From Roseiarcus sp050012775 (GTDB lineage: Bacteria; Pseudomonadota; Alphaproteobacteria; Rhizobiales; Beijerinckiaceae), in assembly GCA_050012775.1 (NCBI GenBank), contig JBEKGN010000011.1, forward strand, positions 1 to 64,000: a stretch of DNA of 64,000 bases, written 5' to 3'. The number at the start of each line of letters is the position of its first letter. The first letter of the stretch is position 1. The position numbers and the translations under genes were made by a program. Positions 33,283-41,418 of this stretch are shown here, one piece after another. The notes beneath the pieces were generated by a model. That model worked only from the letters and a program-made list of their open reading frames with translations. It searched no databases and was not told the DNA's origin.

Positions 33283-34716
33283 ATGACCCCCGTCGAAACC
33301 TTTCGCGGTCGCAAAGTTGCGCTGTTCGGGCTCGGCGGCTCGGGACTCTCGACCTTGCGCGCGCTCGCCGCCGGCGGCGCCGAGGTCGCGGCGTGGGACG
33401 ACGACGAAAAGGCGCGCGCGCGCGCCGCCGCGGCGGGTTTCGCGCCCGTCGATCTCACCGCCGTCGACTGGCGGGGCTTCGCGACGCTGGTGCTCGCGCC
33501 GGGCGTGCCGCTCACGCATCCCAAGCCGCATTGGACGGTGGAGCGGGCGCGGGCGGCCGGCGTCGGAATCGTTGGCGACATCGAACTTTTCGCCCGTGAG
33601 CGCGCCGCGCGCGCGCCGCGCGCGCCCTTTGTCGCCGTCACCGGAACGAACGGCAAGTCGACGACCACGGCGCTGATCGCGCATATCCTGCGGCAAGCCG
33701 GCCGCGACGTCGCGATGGGCGGCAACATCGGCGTGCCGATCCTCGACCTGCCGCCGCCGGCCGACGCGCGCGTTCACGTCGTCGAATGCTCCTCGTTCCA
33801 GATCGATCTGGCGCCCTCGCTGGCGCCGAGCGTCGGCGCGCTGATCAATATCACGCCCGATCATCTCGATCGGCACGGGACGCTGGAAGACTACGCCGCG
33901 ATCAAGGAGCGCCTGGTCGCGCGCGCGGCGACGGCGCTGATCGGCGCCGACGACGCGCCCTGCCGGGCGATCGCCGCGCGCTTGCGCGCGAGCGAGGCGC
34001 AGAGCGGGGCGCCGCATGTCGTGGCCATTTCCGCCGCACCTTCGCTCCTCGCCGATCTCTGGGTCGAGGACCAATTCCTGATGGCCCGCGAAAGCCCGGA
34101 GAAGCTGGCCGATCTTCGTCTCGCGCCCGCCCTGCGCGGCGCGCACAACGGCCAGAACGCGGCCTTCGCTTTCGCCGCGGCGCGGGCGCTGGGCCTCGCC
34201 CCCGAGGAGATCGCGCGTGGCTTGGCCTCGTTTGCCGGCCTCGCTCATCGCATGGAGCAAGTGGGGCGGCTCGGCCGGGTTCTGTTCGTCAACGATTCCA
34301 AGGCCACCAACGCCGACGCCGCCGAGAAGGCGCTTCTCTCGTTCCACGACATCTTTTGGATTCTCGGCGGCAAGGCCAAGGACGGCGGCGTCGAGCCGCT
34401 GCGCGCTTTATTTCCGCGCGTCGCCAAGGCCTATCTGATCGGCGCCGCCAGCGAGGAATTCGCACGCACGCTGGGGAGCGAAGTGGCCTTCGAGCGATGC
34501 GGCGAACTGGAGAACGCGCTTCGCGCCGCGGCGCGCGACGCGGCGCGGAGCGCGGCGGCGGAGCCGGTGGTTCTGTTGTCGCCGGCCTGCGCCTCCTACG
34601 ATCAATTCGCCAATTTCGAAGCGCGCGGCGATCGTTTCCGCGATCTCGTCGCCGCGCTGATCGCGGCCTCTCGCGAGGCCGGGCAAGCCCCAATCCCCAG
34701 GAGGAGTCGATCATGA
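33283..34716 (+). CDS. murD: UDP-MurNAc-L-alanine--D-glutamate ligase MurD
   Basis: Protein of 477 aa from ATG 33283, 2 bp after the mraY stop; a longer open frame upstream lies only over mraY in another frame. The N-terminal Rossmann start is VALFGLGGSGLSTLRALAAG (about 12-31); the ATP site is AVTGTNGKSTTTALI (about 119-133); NITPDHLDRHG (about 187-197) and NDSKATNADAAEKAL (about 336-350) are diagnostic. It adds D-Glu to UDP-MurNAc-L-Ala. It overlaps ftsW by 4 bp. Confidence 0.96.
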   Translation: MTPVETFRGRKVALFGLGGSGLSTLRALAAGGAEVAAWDDDEKARARAAAAGFAPVDLTAVDWRGFATLVLAPGVPLTHPKPHWTVERARAAGVGIVGDIELFARERAARAPRAPFVAVTGTNGKSTTTALIAHILRQAGRDVAMGGNIGVPILDLPPPADARVHVVECSSFQIDLAPSLAPSVGALINITPDHLDRHGTLEDYAAIKERLVARAATALIGADDAPCRAIAARLRASEAQSGAPHVVAISAAPSLLADLWVEDQFLMARESPEKLADLRLAPALRGAHNGQNAAFAFAAARALGLAPEEIARGLASFAGLAHRMEQVGRLGRVLFVNDSKATNADAAEKALLSFHDIFWILGGKAKDGGVEPLRALFPRVAKAYLIGAASEEFARTLGSEVAFERCGELENALRAAARDAARSAAAEPVVLLSPACASYDQFANFEARGDRFRDLVAALIAASREAGQAPIPRRSRS

Positions 34717-35855
34717 TTTCCAGAGCGGAGCGCGGTCCCGTCGCCGATTGGTTTCGCAGCGTCGATCCCTGGCTCCTCGGGTCGTTCGGCGCCTTGATGG
34801 TGGTCGGCGTGGTGATGGCGCTCGCGGCCAGCCCGGCGGTCGCCGAACGGCTCAATCTGTCGACGTTCCATTTCGTCAATCGGCAGGCGGCGCTTCTCGC
34901 GCCCTCCGCCGTGCTGATGATCGCGACGTCCTTCCTTTCGCCGCGCCACGTTCGCCGCGCGGCGCTGATCGTTTTCGTCGTCAGCATGGCGCTGATCATT
35001 CTCGCGCTGCTGTTCGGCGCCGAAGTCAAGGGGTCGCGCCGCTGGATCGCGGGCGTGCAGCCTTCGGAATTCATCAAGCCGGCCTTCGTCGTGCTTTGCG
35101 CCTGGGCTTTCGCCGAGGGCGGGCGCGCGGGATCGCCGGCGCTCGCGGGCAAGGCGTTCGCGTTCCTGCTGTTGCCGGCGACGATCGTTCCGCTGATCCT
35201 CGAACCGGATTTCGGACAGACGATGCTGGTTTCCTTGGTCTGGGCGGCGCTGTTCTTCATGGCCGGCCTGCATTGGTTCTGGGTTCTGGGCCTGGGCGGC
35301 GTCGGCGCGTTCGGCGGCTTCGCGGCGTTCAAGCTGTCGCCGCACGTGCACGAGCGTGTGCTGCGTTTCATCGATCCCGATTCCACCGGCGGCATGGTCG
35401 ACACGTTCCAGGTCGACACCGCGTTGCAGAGCATTTTGTCGGGGGGCTGGTTCGGGCGCGGGCCGGGCGAGGGGGTCTACAAGCGCATTCTCCCCGACGC
35501 CCACACCGACTTCGTGTTCGCCGTCACCGGCGAGGAATTCGGCATGGTCGCGTGCCTCGCGCTGATCGCCTTCTTCGGTTTCATCGTCATCCGCGGCCTC
35601 TGGCTCGCCTTGCGCAACCAGGATCCGTTCTGCCGCTTCGCCGCGGCCGGGCTGACGCTGATGTTCGGCATACAGAGCTGGATCAACATGGCCGTGAACC
35701 TGCGCGCCATACCCGCCAAGGGCATGACGCTGCCGTTCATCTCCTACGGCGGATCGTCCTTGCTCGCGCTCGGCCTCGGCATGGGCTTTCTCATCGCGCT
35801 GACGCGCAAGCGGCCGCTCGCCGCTCTCAACGTCAAACCGTCGGGCGCGGCGTGA
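34713..35855 (+). CDS. ftsW: Septal peptidoglycan polymerase FtsW
   Basis: Protein of 380 aa from ATG 34713 (GGAGG upstream), overlapping the murD stop. SEDS-family membrane protein with about 10 helices. KGSRRWI (about 109-115), EPDFGQ (about 167-172) and the C-terminal NLRAIPAKGMTLPFISYGGS (about 329-348) are typical. It polymerises glycan strands from lipid II at the division site with FtsI. Its stop overlaps the murG start. Confidence 0.96.
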   Translation: MISRAERGPVADWFRSVDPWLLGSFGALMVVGVVMALAASPAVAERLNLSTFHFVNRQAALLAPSAVLMIATSFLSPRHVRRAALIVFVVSMALIILALLFGAEVKGSRRWIAGVQPSEFIKPAFVVLCAWAFAEGGRAGSPALAGKAFAFLLLPATIVPLILEPDFGQTMLVSLVWAALFFMAGLHWFWVLGLGGVGAFGGFAAFKLSPHVHERVLRFIDPDSTGGMVDTFQVDTALQSILSGGWFGRGPGEGVYKRILPDAHTDFVFAVTGEEFGMVACLALIAFFGFIVIRGLWLALRNQDPFCRFAAAGLTLMFGIQSWINMAVNLRAIPAKGMTLPFISYGGSSLLALGLGMGFLIALTRKRPLAALNVKPSGAA

Positions 35856-36955
35856 GCGAAGCGCGCTGCATCCTCATCGCGGCCGGCGGCACGGGCGGAC
35901 ATCTTTTTCCCGCCTCCGCGCTCGCGACGGCGCTGGCGCATCGCGGCGCGGCCGTCGAACTCGCCACCGACGATCGCGCGCTCAAATACGGCGGCGATTT
36001 CCCCGCCCGCGCGATCCACGCCATTCCCTCGGCGACGACGACGGGGGCCGGCGCCCTCAACAAGGCGCGCGCGGCGCTGGTGCTCGCGGGCGGCCTCGCC
36101 TCGGCGCTGCTGCTCATCGGCCGGCTGCGGCCGCGCGCGGTCGTCGGCTTCGGCGGCTATCCCACGGTGCCGCCGTTGACGGCGGCGTGGCTGCTGGGCG
36201 CGCCGAGCGTGCTGCATGAGCAGAACGCGGTGATGGGCCGCGCCAACCGCTTCCTGGCGCCGCGAGTTTCCCTGATCGCGACCGGCTTTCCCGAGTTGAA
36301 GGGCGTCGACGCCGCGCTCAGCGCGAAGTCGCACTACACCGGCAATCCCGTACGTCCGGGCGTGATCGCCGCCGCGGCGACGCCTTACCCCGATTTCGAC
36401 GGCCGGCGCCTCGACGTGCTCGTCACCGGCGGTTCGCAGGGCGCGCGGGTGATGGCCGATATCGCGCCGGCGGCGCTCGCGCTGCTCACGCCGCAAGAAC
36501 GCGCGCGCATCCGCCTCACCATGCAGGCGCGCGGCGAAGACAAGCTGCGCGTCGCGGCGGCGTGCGCTGAGCTGGATTTTCCCGTCGAACTCGCCGAGTT
36601 CTTCCCCGACCTTCCCGAGCGCATGGCGAGCGCGCATCTCGTCGTCGGCCGCGCCGGCGCCTCGACCGTATCCGAACTCGCGGTCATCGGCCGGCCGTCG
36701 ATCCTCGTGCCGTTCCCTCACGCTCTGGACCAGGATCAGGCCGCCAACGCCGCCGTGCTCAGCGCCAGCGGCGCCGCCACGGTCGTGCCGCAGAACGAAT
36801 TCACGCCGGAACGCCTCGCCGAGCTGCTGCGCGGCGCCCTCGCCGATCCCGCCGCGCTGATCGCGGCCGCCAAGGCCGCCAAGGCCGTCGGCGTCGCCGA
36901 CGCGGCGGAGCGGCTGGCGGAGCTGGTGATGGGGATCGCGACGCCGGCGGTGTGA
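35852..36955 (+). CDS. murG: UDP-GlcNAc transferase MurG
   Basis: Protein of 367 aa from GTG 35852, overlapping the ftsW stop. AAGGTGGHLFPA (about 10-21) is the lipid-binding Gly-rich loop; VVGFGGYPTVPPL (about 92-104), HEQNAVMGRANRFLAP (about 118-133) and VTGGSQGARVM (about 190-200) complete the family pattern. It converts lipid I to lipid II at the cytoplasmic face. It is the last gene of this dcw block: murC, murB, ddl and ftsQAZ, which usually follow, are absent from the window. Confidence 0.96.
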   Translation: MSEARCILIAAGGTGGHLFPASALATALAHRGAAVELATDDRALKYGGDFPARAIHAIPSATTTGAGALNKARAALVLAGGLASALLLIGRLRPRAVVGFGGYPTVPPLTAAWLLGAPSVLHEQNAVMGRANRFLAPRVSLIATGFPELKGVDAALSAKSHYTGNPVRPGVIAAAATPYPDFDGRRLDVLVTGGSQGARVMADIAPAALALLTPQERARIRLTMQARGEDKLRVAAACAELDFPVELAEFFPDLPERMASAHLVVGRAGASTVSELAVIGRPSILVPFPHALDQDQAANAAVLSASGAATVVPQNEFTPERLAELLRGALADPAALIAAAKAAKAVGVADAAERLAELVMGIATPAV

Positions 36956-36970
36956 AACGAAATGGCATCG

Positions 36971-36998
36971 GACCCTGCCTCTGTGCAGGTGCGGGGTC
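36971..36998 (+). terminator. Branched hairpin after murG
   Basis: Complementary segments GACCC...GGGTC (36971-36975, 36994-36998) enclose CCTGC...GCAGG (36974-36978, 36985-36989). AT-rich DNA follows about 10 bp later. It may end the dcw transcript ahead of the toxin-antitoxin pair. Confidence 0.45.
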
Positions 36999-37023
36999 TG
37001 CAATTCTGTGATATTATTATTTT

Positions 37024-37227
37024 ATGACCGCCGCCGCCGAGAAAACCGCCGCAACGCCCGTCGCCCTGACTGACGACGTAACGGCGATGGCCGCTTATGT
37101 CCGGAGCCCGGAAGGAAAGGCGGCGATTGAACGCGGCCGGGCGGACTTACGCGAAGGCCGAATTGTCGAGGGCGCGAACGCCCTCGCGATAGAGCTGAAA
37201 CGGCGCGCCGCCGCTCGCCGCGGCTGA
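37024..37227 (+). CDS. Putative antitoxin of a RelE/ParE-type pair
   Basis: Protein of 67 aa. The C-terminal half, with EGKAAIERGRADLREGRIVE (about 29-48), resembles the toxin-binding tails of ParD/RelB-type antitoxins. No convincing ribbon-helix-helix is seen in the short N terminus, so it may be a minimal antitoxin. It has no Shine-Dalgarno; TATTAT at 37012-37017 sits where a -10 box would put the transcript start at or near the ATG, so translation may be leaderless. The toxin gene follows after 13 bp. Confidence 0.65.
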   Translation: MTAAAEKTAATPVALTDDVTAMAAYVRSPEGKAAIERGRADLREGRIVEGANALAIELKRRAAARRG

Positions 37228-37240
37228 AAGCATCGCGAGG

Positions 37241-37531
37241 ATGCGCATCGTCTTTGCGGCAAGCTTCGTGGACGATGCCGATGCGATCGCCAGATATATC
37301 GAGCGGCAATTCGGCGTCTCGCGCGCCGATGCTTTTATCGACGATTTGAATCGCTTCTGCGAACTCGTAGCGAGCCAGCCGCGCGTGGGCAGACAAAACC
37401 ACGGCTACGACACGACGCTTTATGGCGTCGTTCACGACGTGAACTGGATATTCTTCGAGCATGATTCGGCCGAAGTGCGGTTCGTTCACATTGTCGATGG
37501 GCGTCTGCGCAAGAGTGGGGTCGAGTTCTGA
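37241..37531 (+). CDS. RelE/ParE-superfamily toxin
   Basis: Protein of 96 aa. ARYIERQFGVSRADAFIDDL (about 17-36) and PRVGRQNHG (about 46-54), followed by beta strands ending in VRFVHIVDGRLRK, match the RelE/ParE fold used by mRNA interferases and gyrase poisons. Which target applies cannot be told. It forms a two-gene unit with the upstream antitoxin. Position between murG and a decayed MNT-HEPN pair suggests an insertion hot spot. Confidence 0.75.
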   Translation: MRIVFAASFVDDADAIARYIERQFGVSRADAFIDDLNRFCELVASQPRVGRQNHGYDTTLYGVVHDVNWIFFEHDSAEVRFVHIVDGRLRKSGVEF

Positions 37532-37809
37532 ATAGAGAGACCCCGATCGCAAGCGCTCGTTCGCGGAATTGCCGGACGTCAGGCGCCGCAAACGGCGGTG
37601 GGCAGAGACACAGGATGCTCCCTGCCTTGCTCCTTTCTCCACTTTGCGGCGTGAGTCTGAATGAATTAAATCAGAGCCGTCTCTTTCAGGTATGCCTATC
37701 GCGACAACAACTGAATTACCGCGAGATTTTACTCAACCCCAAATACGATCGAAGACATGTCCTGTCACCAAGCTACGCTGTGTGTAACCGAGGCGATCGT
37801 CGAAAGCCG
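37532..37809. other. Intergenic region between toxin-antitoxin units
   Basis: About 280 bp between the convergent ParE-type toxin and HEPN remnant. Lower GC than the core genes, no convincing frame, no clear terminator. Confidence 0.4.
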
Positions 37810-38217
37810 TCATCGCCCCGACAGGCCGCCCTCGCTCTCTTGTTTAACCCGTCGCCGCCAGCGGCTCGCGAAACCGCGCACGCAAGCCGGAAGCCTGGCG
37901 TAGACGTATTCGGCGAGGCTCTCGTTGTAAGTGTGGACGGTGTAGTTGCGCAATTTCGTCATATCGATCCAAAAGGGATCGTCGCCGATGAGCGCGTTCT
38001 TGAACGCCGCCTTGAAACAGGTGCGCGGCGACGTGCAGATGGCGTTGTGCTCCTCTTCGAGGAAGGCCTTGAGCATCTTTCAGCACAGCTCGAAAGCGAT
38101 TTCGAATCGTTGAATGCAGGAATCCCGCACGATGGAATCTTTCGGCAGCGCGTGCGCTTCTTCCAGGCGGGTGATCGCCGATGAAAGGTCTCTCCTGAGC
38201 GAGGGGAGCTTCGTCAT
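37810..38217 (-). pseudogene. HEPN-domain (HI0074-type) gene broken by an in-frame TGA
   Basis: Reading from ATG 38217 gives 45 codons ending IAFELC, then TGA (38082-38080), then KMLKAFLEEEH and 80 more codons in the same frame to a stop at 37810. The total of about 134 residues is a full HI0074/HepT-type protein. Members of this family usually have FELCWK here, so TGG has become TGA. The downstream RNYTVH (Rx4H RNase motif) is intact. The start overlaps the stop of the MNT gene by 4 bp. A 45-aa fragment or a restart at ATG 38076 (88 aa) could still be made. I see no readthrough signal. Confidence 0.8.
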
Positions 38218-38540
38218 ACGATTTCCGCTATGTGCTCGAACGCAACGGCGCGAAACTGTTCGGGCACACGTTTGAAATCGACGACATCCATGGAATAGAG
38301 CGTCGGCGCTTCTTCGATCTCGGCCAGGATCGAGGCGAGAATCTCGTAAGGCACAGGGACGGGCCCCTCGATCCCGATATCGATATCGGATCGTTCATGC
38401 GCGGTTCCCCGGGCGCGCGAACCAAACAAGAATATCCTATATGCCGGGTCGGGCAGATAGCGGCGGACGATGTCCACGCACATGCGGCGCGCTTCATCCA
38501 CGGCGGGGCTGTCAGGGCTCATCGCGGCACAATAGCTCAT
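38214..38540 (-). CDS. MNT-type minimal nucleotidyltransferase
   Basis: Protein of 108 aa from ATG 38540 (GAGG 8 bp upstream). FLFGSRARGTAHERSDIDIG (about 37-56) is the GSx10DxD active site of minimal nucleotidyltransferases (HI0073/MntA type), followed by a partner acidic strand MDVVDFK. In intact modules this enzyme adds AMP to the partner HEPN RNase and keeps it inactive. Here the HEPN partner gene, which it overlaps by 4 bp, carries a nonsense codon, so the antitoxin appears to be outliving the toxin. Confidence 0.85.
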   Translation of the reverse strand: MSYCAAMSPDSPAVDEARRMCVDIVRRYLPDPAYRIFLFGSRARGTAHERSDIDIGIEGPVPVPYEILASILAEIEEAPTLYSMDVVDFKRVPEQFRAVAFEHIAEIV

Positions 38541-38570
38541 GCCAGGGGCCTCGTAAAACCATGGCCGACG

Positions 38571-39431
38571 TCACGGGTTGATCGCCTCGACGATCCAGAT
38601 CGCGGCGCCGAGCGGCAGGCTGTCGCCGCGCCGATGCGGCGTCAGGGCGGCGCGGATTTCGGCGGCGGCGGCGGCGCGCAGATCGTCGGGCTGGCCTTCG
38701 AGCGCGCGGCTCGCGGCGCCGATTTCCAGCGACGTGGCGAGCGCGGCCTCGAAACCTCTTCCGGCGGCGATGTCGAGTTCGAGGTCGACCGGCGTCAGCG
38801 CGATTGCGTCGAAGCCGGCCTGGCCGAGAATCCTTCGCACGCGCCCTTCATCGGCGAAGGAGAACGGGCCGGGATCGTCGGGGCCGACGTCCGGCAGGCG
38901 GGGAACGTGCTTGCACGCCGCCTTCAAGGCGATCATCTGCCAGGGATTGAGCTTGGGCTCGCGCCAACACGCGAAGACCGCGCGTCCGCCGCGCGCGAGG
39001 CCCTTGCGCAGGTTGGCGAAGGACAGGACGGGATCGGCGAAGAACATCACGCCGAAGCGCGAGAACAGAACATTCGCCCAGCCCGGCGCGAATTCGTGCA
39101 ACGTGGCGTCGGCGAGGACGAACTCGACGGCGACGTCGGCCGGCGCCCGCTCGCGCGCCCGCGCGATCATCGGCACGGAAATGTCCAGGCCGATCACGCG
39201 GCCCTGAGAGCCGACGCGGCGGGCGATTTCGAGCGTCGTCACGCCGCAGCCGCAACCGACGTCGATGACGCGCTCGCCGGGCGCGACGCGCGCTCGCGCG
39301 TAAAGCAGTTCCGCGATCGGCGCGAAAACCGCGTCCTGCATCTCCTGGCGATCGGTCCAGCGGCGCCCGCCGGGGCCGTTCCAATACGCGATCTGATCGG
39401 CGTTGCCGGCATGAGCGAGGGGTATCGACAT
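38571..39431 (-). CDS. Class I SAM-dependent methyltransferase
   Basis: Protein of 286 aa from ATG 39431, which has GGAGG 5 bp upstream; a TTG 21 bp further out is less likely. Motif I is VIDVGCGCGVTTLEIARRVG (about 55-74); motif II lies near GLDISVPMIARARERAP and motif III near VLFSRFGVMFFADP. The N-terminal YWNGPGGRRWTDRQEMQD matches a group of small methyltransferases common in Hyphomicrobiales. Substrate unknown. No pathway partners are adjacent. Confidence 0.82.
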   Translation of the reverse strand: MSIPLAHAGNADQIAYWNGPGGRRWTDRQEMQDAVFAPIAELLYARARVAPGERVIDVGCGCGVTTLEIARRVGSQGRVIGLDISVPMIARARERAPADVAVEFVLADATLHEFAPGWANVLFSRFGVMFFADPVLSFANLRKGLARGGRAVFACWREPKLNPWQMIALKAACKHVPRLPDVGPDDPGPFSFADEGRVRRILGQAGFDAIALTPVDLELDIAAGRGFEAALATSLEIGAASRALEGQPDDLRAAAAAEIRAALTPHRRGDSLPLGAAIWIVEAINP

Positions 39432-39499
39432 CGTGGCCTCCGTAGCGGCCAAATCCTTAGGTCGGCCTCGCCCGCGCCGTCAACGTCCCGCGCGGAGCC

Positions 39500-39904
39500 T
39501 CACGCCGGCGAGGCGAGCGGCTTGCCCTTCTCGACGACATAGGTCGCGGCGATGATCGCGGGCTTGTCGCCGGCCTTGCCGCTGTGGGGCACGCGCGGCG
39601 CCACCTGGAAACCGTCGCCGGCGGCGATGGTTCGCGTGGCCTCGCCTTCGACGGAAAGCTCCAGCGTCCCCTCGACGATGTAGCTCGACTCGATTCCGGG
39701 ATGCGTGTGGCGGGCGATCACAGCGCCGGGGTCGATTTCGACGCGCACGTTGACGGTGACGTAGCCCTCCATCGGTCCGTCCGTCTGCTTGATGATCGTG
39801 CGCTTGAACCCGGCCGGCGCCGCGCTCTGCGCGTACGCGCCCGTGGCGATGAAACCGCTGATCGCGCAAAGCGCGCAGGCGGCGAAACCTCTTCGAGTCA
39901 ACAT
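39500..39904 (-). CDS. Exported cupin protein with Tat-type signal
   Basis: Protein of 134 aa from ATG 39904 (GGAGG 5 bp upstream). The signal peptide has TRRGFAACALCAISGFIATG, with the twin-arginine pattern RRxF near residues 4-7, and cleavage likely after AYA. The single cupin domain has metal ligands in RHTHPGIESSYIVEG (about 65-79) and PRVPHSG (about 104-110). It probably folds with a metal in the cytoplasm and is exported. Function unknown; it lies downstream of an MFS gene on the same strand. Confidence 0.78.
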   Translation of the reverse strand: MLTRRGFAACALCAISGFIATGAYAQSAAPAGFKRTIIKQTDGPMEGYVTVNVRVEIDPGAVIARHTHPGIESSYIVEGTLELSVEGEATRTIAAGDGFQVAPRVPHSGKAGDKPAIIAATYVVEKGKPLASPA

Positions 39905-39954
39905 GGCGTCCTCCCTCAATTTTCCCTTGAATTGATTCCGGCGTCACGCGGCTG

Positions 39955-41286
39955 TCAAGGCGCGCGCGCTTCGTCGGGCGCCCTCTCCAGCGACGTGTCG
40001 TGGCCCAACGCCAGGGCGATGACCAGCGCGATCGCGGCGCAAGCCGCGACGGCCGCCAGACCCCAGGCGAAGCTGCCGGTGGCGTCCTTGATCCAGCCGA
40101 TGACGAAGGGGCCGAAATAGCCGGAGAGATTGCCGATCGAATTGATCGCCGCGATTCCCGCCGCCGCCGAGGCACCGGAAAGGATCGCCGTCGGCAAGGT
40201 CCAGAAAATCGGCAGCGACGCGAAGACGCCGAAGGCGCCGAAAGTCAGCGCGATCATCTTGAAGAGCGGATCGCTGATGAAGGCCGACGCGCCGACGCCG
40301 ATCGCCGCGATCGCCAACGCGATGGCGAGATGGCGGGTGCGCTCCATCCGCGCGTCCGACCGCATACCCCACCAGATCATGCCGAAAAAGCCGACGAGAT
40401 AGGGGATCGCGTTGATCCAGCCGGTCATCGCGATCGACACGCCGAAGCCCTTGACGATCGTCGGCAACCAGAAGCCGACGCCGTAAAGGCACGCGACCGC
40501 GCCGAAATAGACCAGCGACAGCGCGAGCACGCGCCCGTCATAGAGGCTCGCCAGGACGCTGGCGGGCGAGACGGTCTCGCGAACCTTGTCCTCGGAGGCG
40601 AGCCTAGCGCTCAGCCAAGTGCGTTGCTCGTCGTCGAGCCAGGTCGCGTCCGCCGGCCGGTCGGTCAGATAGAAATAGGTGACGACGGCCAGGATAAGCG
40701 ACGGAGCCGCTTCCGCGATGAACAGCCATTGCCATCCCTTGAATCCGCCGACGCCGTTCAGCCCGAGCAGCGAGGCGGAAACCGGCGAGCCCAGCGCCGA
40801 GGACAGCGGGATCGCCGCCATGAAATAGCCGACGATGCGCGCGCGATAGGTCGTGGGGAACCACAGCGTGAGGAAGAAGATGATGCCGGGGAAAAATCCC
40901 GCTTCGGCGAAGCCGAGCAGGATTCGCAGACTGTAGAACGTGTATTCGCCGCTGATCCCCGTCGCCTTGGCGATATCGGGGATGAACGCCATCGCGCCGG
41001 AAATGAGACCCCAGGAGAACATGATGCGCGCGATCCAGCGCCGCGCGCCGAACCGATCGAGCAGCAGATTGGAGGGAACTTCGAACAGGAAATAGGCGAG
41101 AAAGAACACGCCGGCGCCGAAGCCGAACATCGTGTCGGTGACGCCGATATCCGCATCCATGGTCAGCTTGGCGAAGCCGACGTTGACGCGGTCGAGATAG
41201 GCGACGAAATAGCAGACGATGAGAAAGGGTATGAATCGCCAGGCGATCTGTGTCGTCGTGCGCTGTTCGATATCCGTCGCCGCCAT
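39955..41286 (-). CDS. MFS transporter, anion:cation symporter (ACS) type
   Basis: Protein of 443 aa with 12 predicted helices. The sequence YLDRVNVGFAKLTMDADIG (about 28-46) and FEVPSNLLLDRFGARRWIAR (about 69-88) are typical of the ACS family, which takes up sugar acids, dicarboxylates and aromatic acids. The substrate is not determined. It lies about 130 bp downstream of the CitA-like gene on the same strand, so the two may form an organic-acid uptake pair. Confidence 0.85.
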   Translation of the reverse strand: MAATDIEQRTTTQIAWRFIPFLIVCYFVAYLDRVNVGFAKLTMDADIGVTDTMFGFGAGVFFLAYFLFEVPSNLLLDRFGARRWIARIMFSWGLISGAMAFIPDIAKATGISGEYTFYSLRILLGFAEAGFFPGIIFFLTLWFPTTYRARIVGYFMAAIPLSSALGSPVSASLLGLNGVGGFKGWQWLFIAEAAPSLILAVVTYFYLTDRPADATWLDDEQRTWLSARLASEDKVRETVSPASVLASLYDGRVLALSLVYFGAVACLYGVGFWLPTIVKGFGVSIAMTGWINAIPYLVGFFGMIWWGMRSDARMERTRHLAIALAIAAIGVGASAFISDPLFKMIALTFGAFGVFASLPIFWTLPTAILSGASAAAGIAAINSIGNLSGYFGPFVIGWIKDATGSFAWGLAAVAACAAIALVIALALGHDTSLERAPDEARAP

Positions 41287-41418
41287 GTTTGCCTCCCCGA
41301 ACGCCCGGCCGCTTGCGAGCTTTTTGCCAATTGAGCGCGGATTCGCGCCCCGCGCAATGGGCGCATCGGGCGTCGCGCGCCGCGTGCGAATTTTTGTCGC
41401 GATCGCGGACGCCGCGCC

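Noticed and set aside
38080..38082. TGA as selenocysteine or recoded Trp in the HEPN gene
   Set aside because: No SECIS-like structure is seen nearby, and TGA is used as a normal stop by many genes in the window, for example fba and ftsI.
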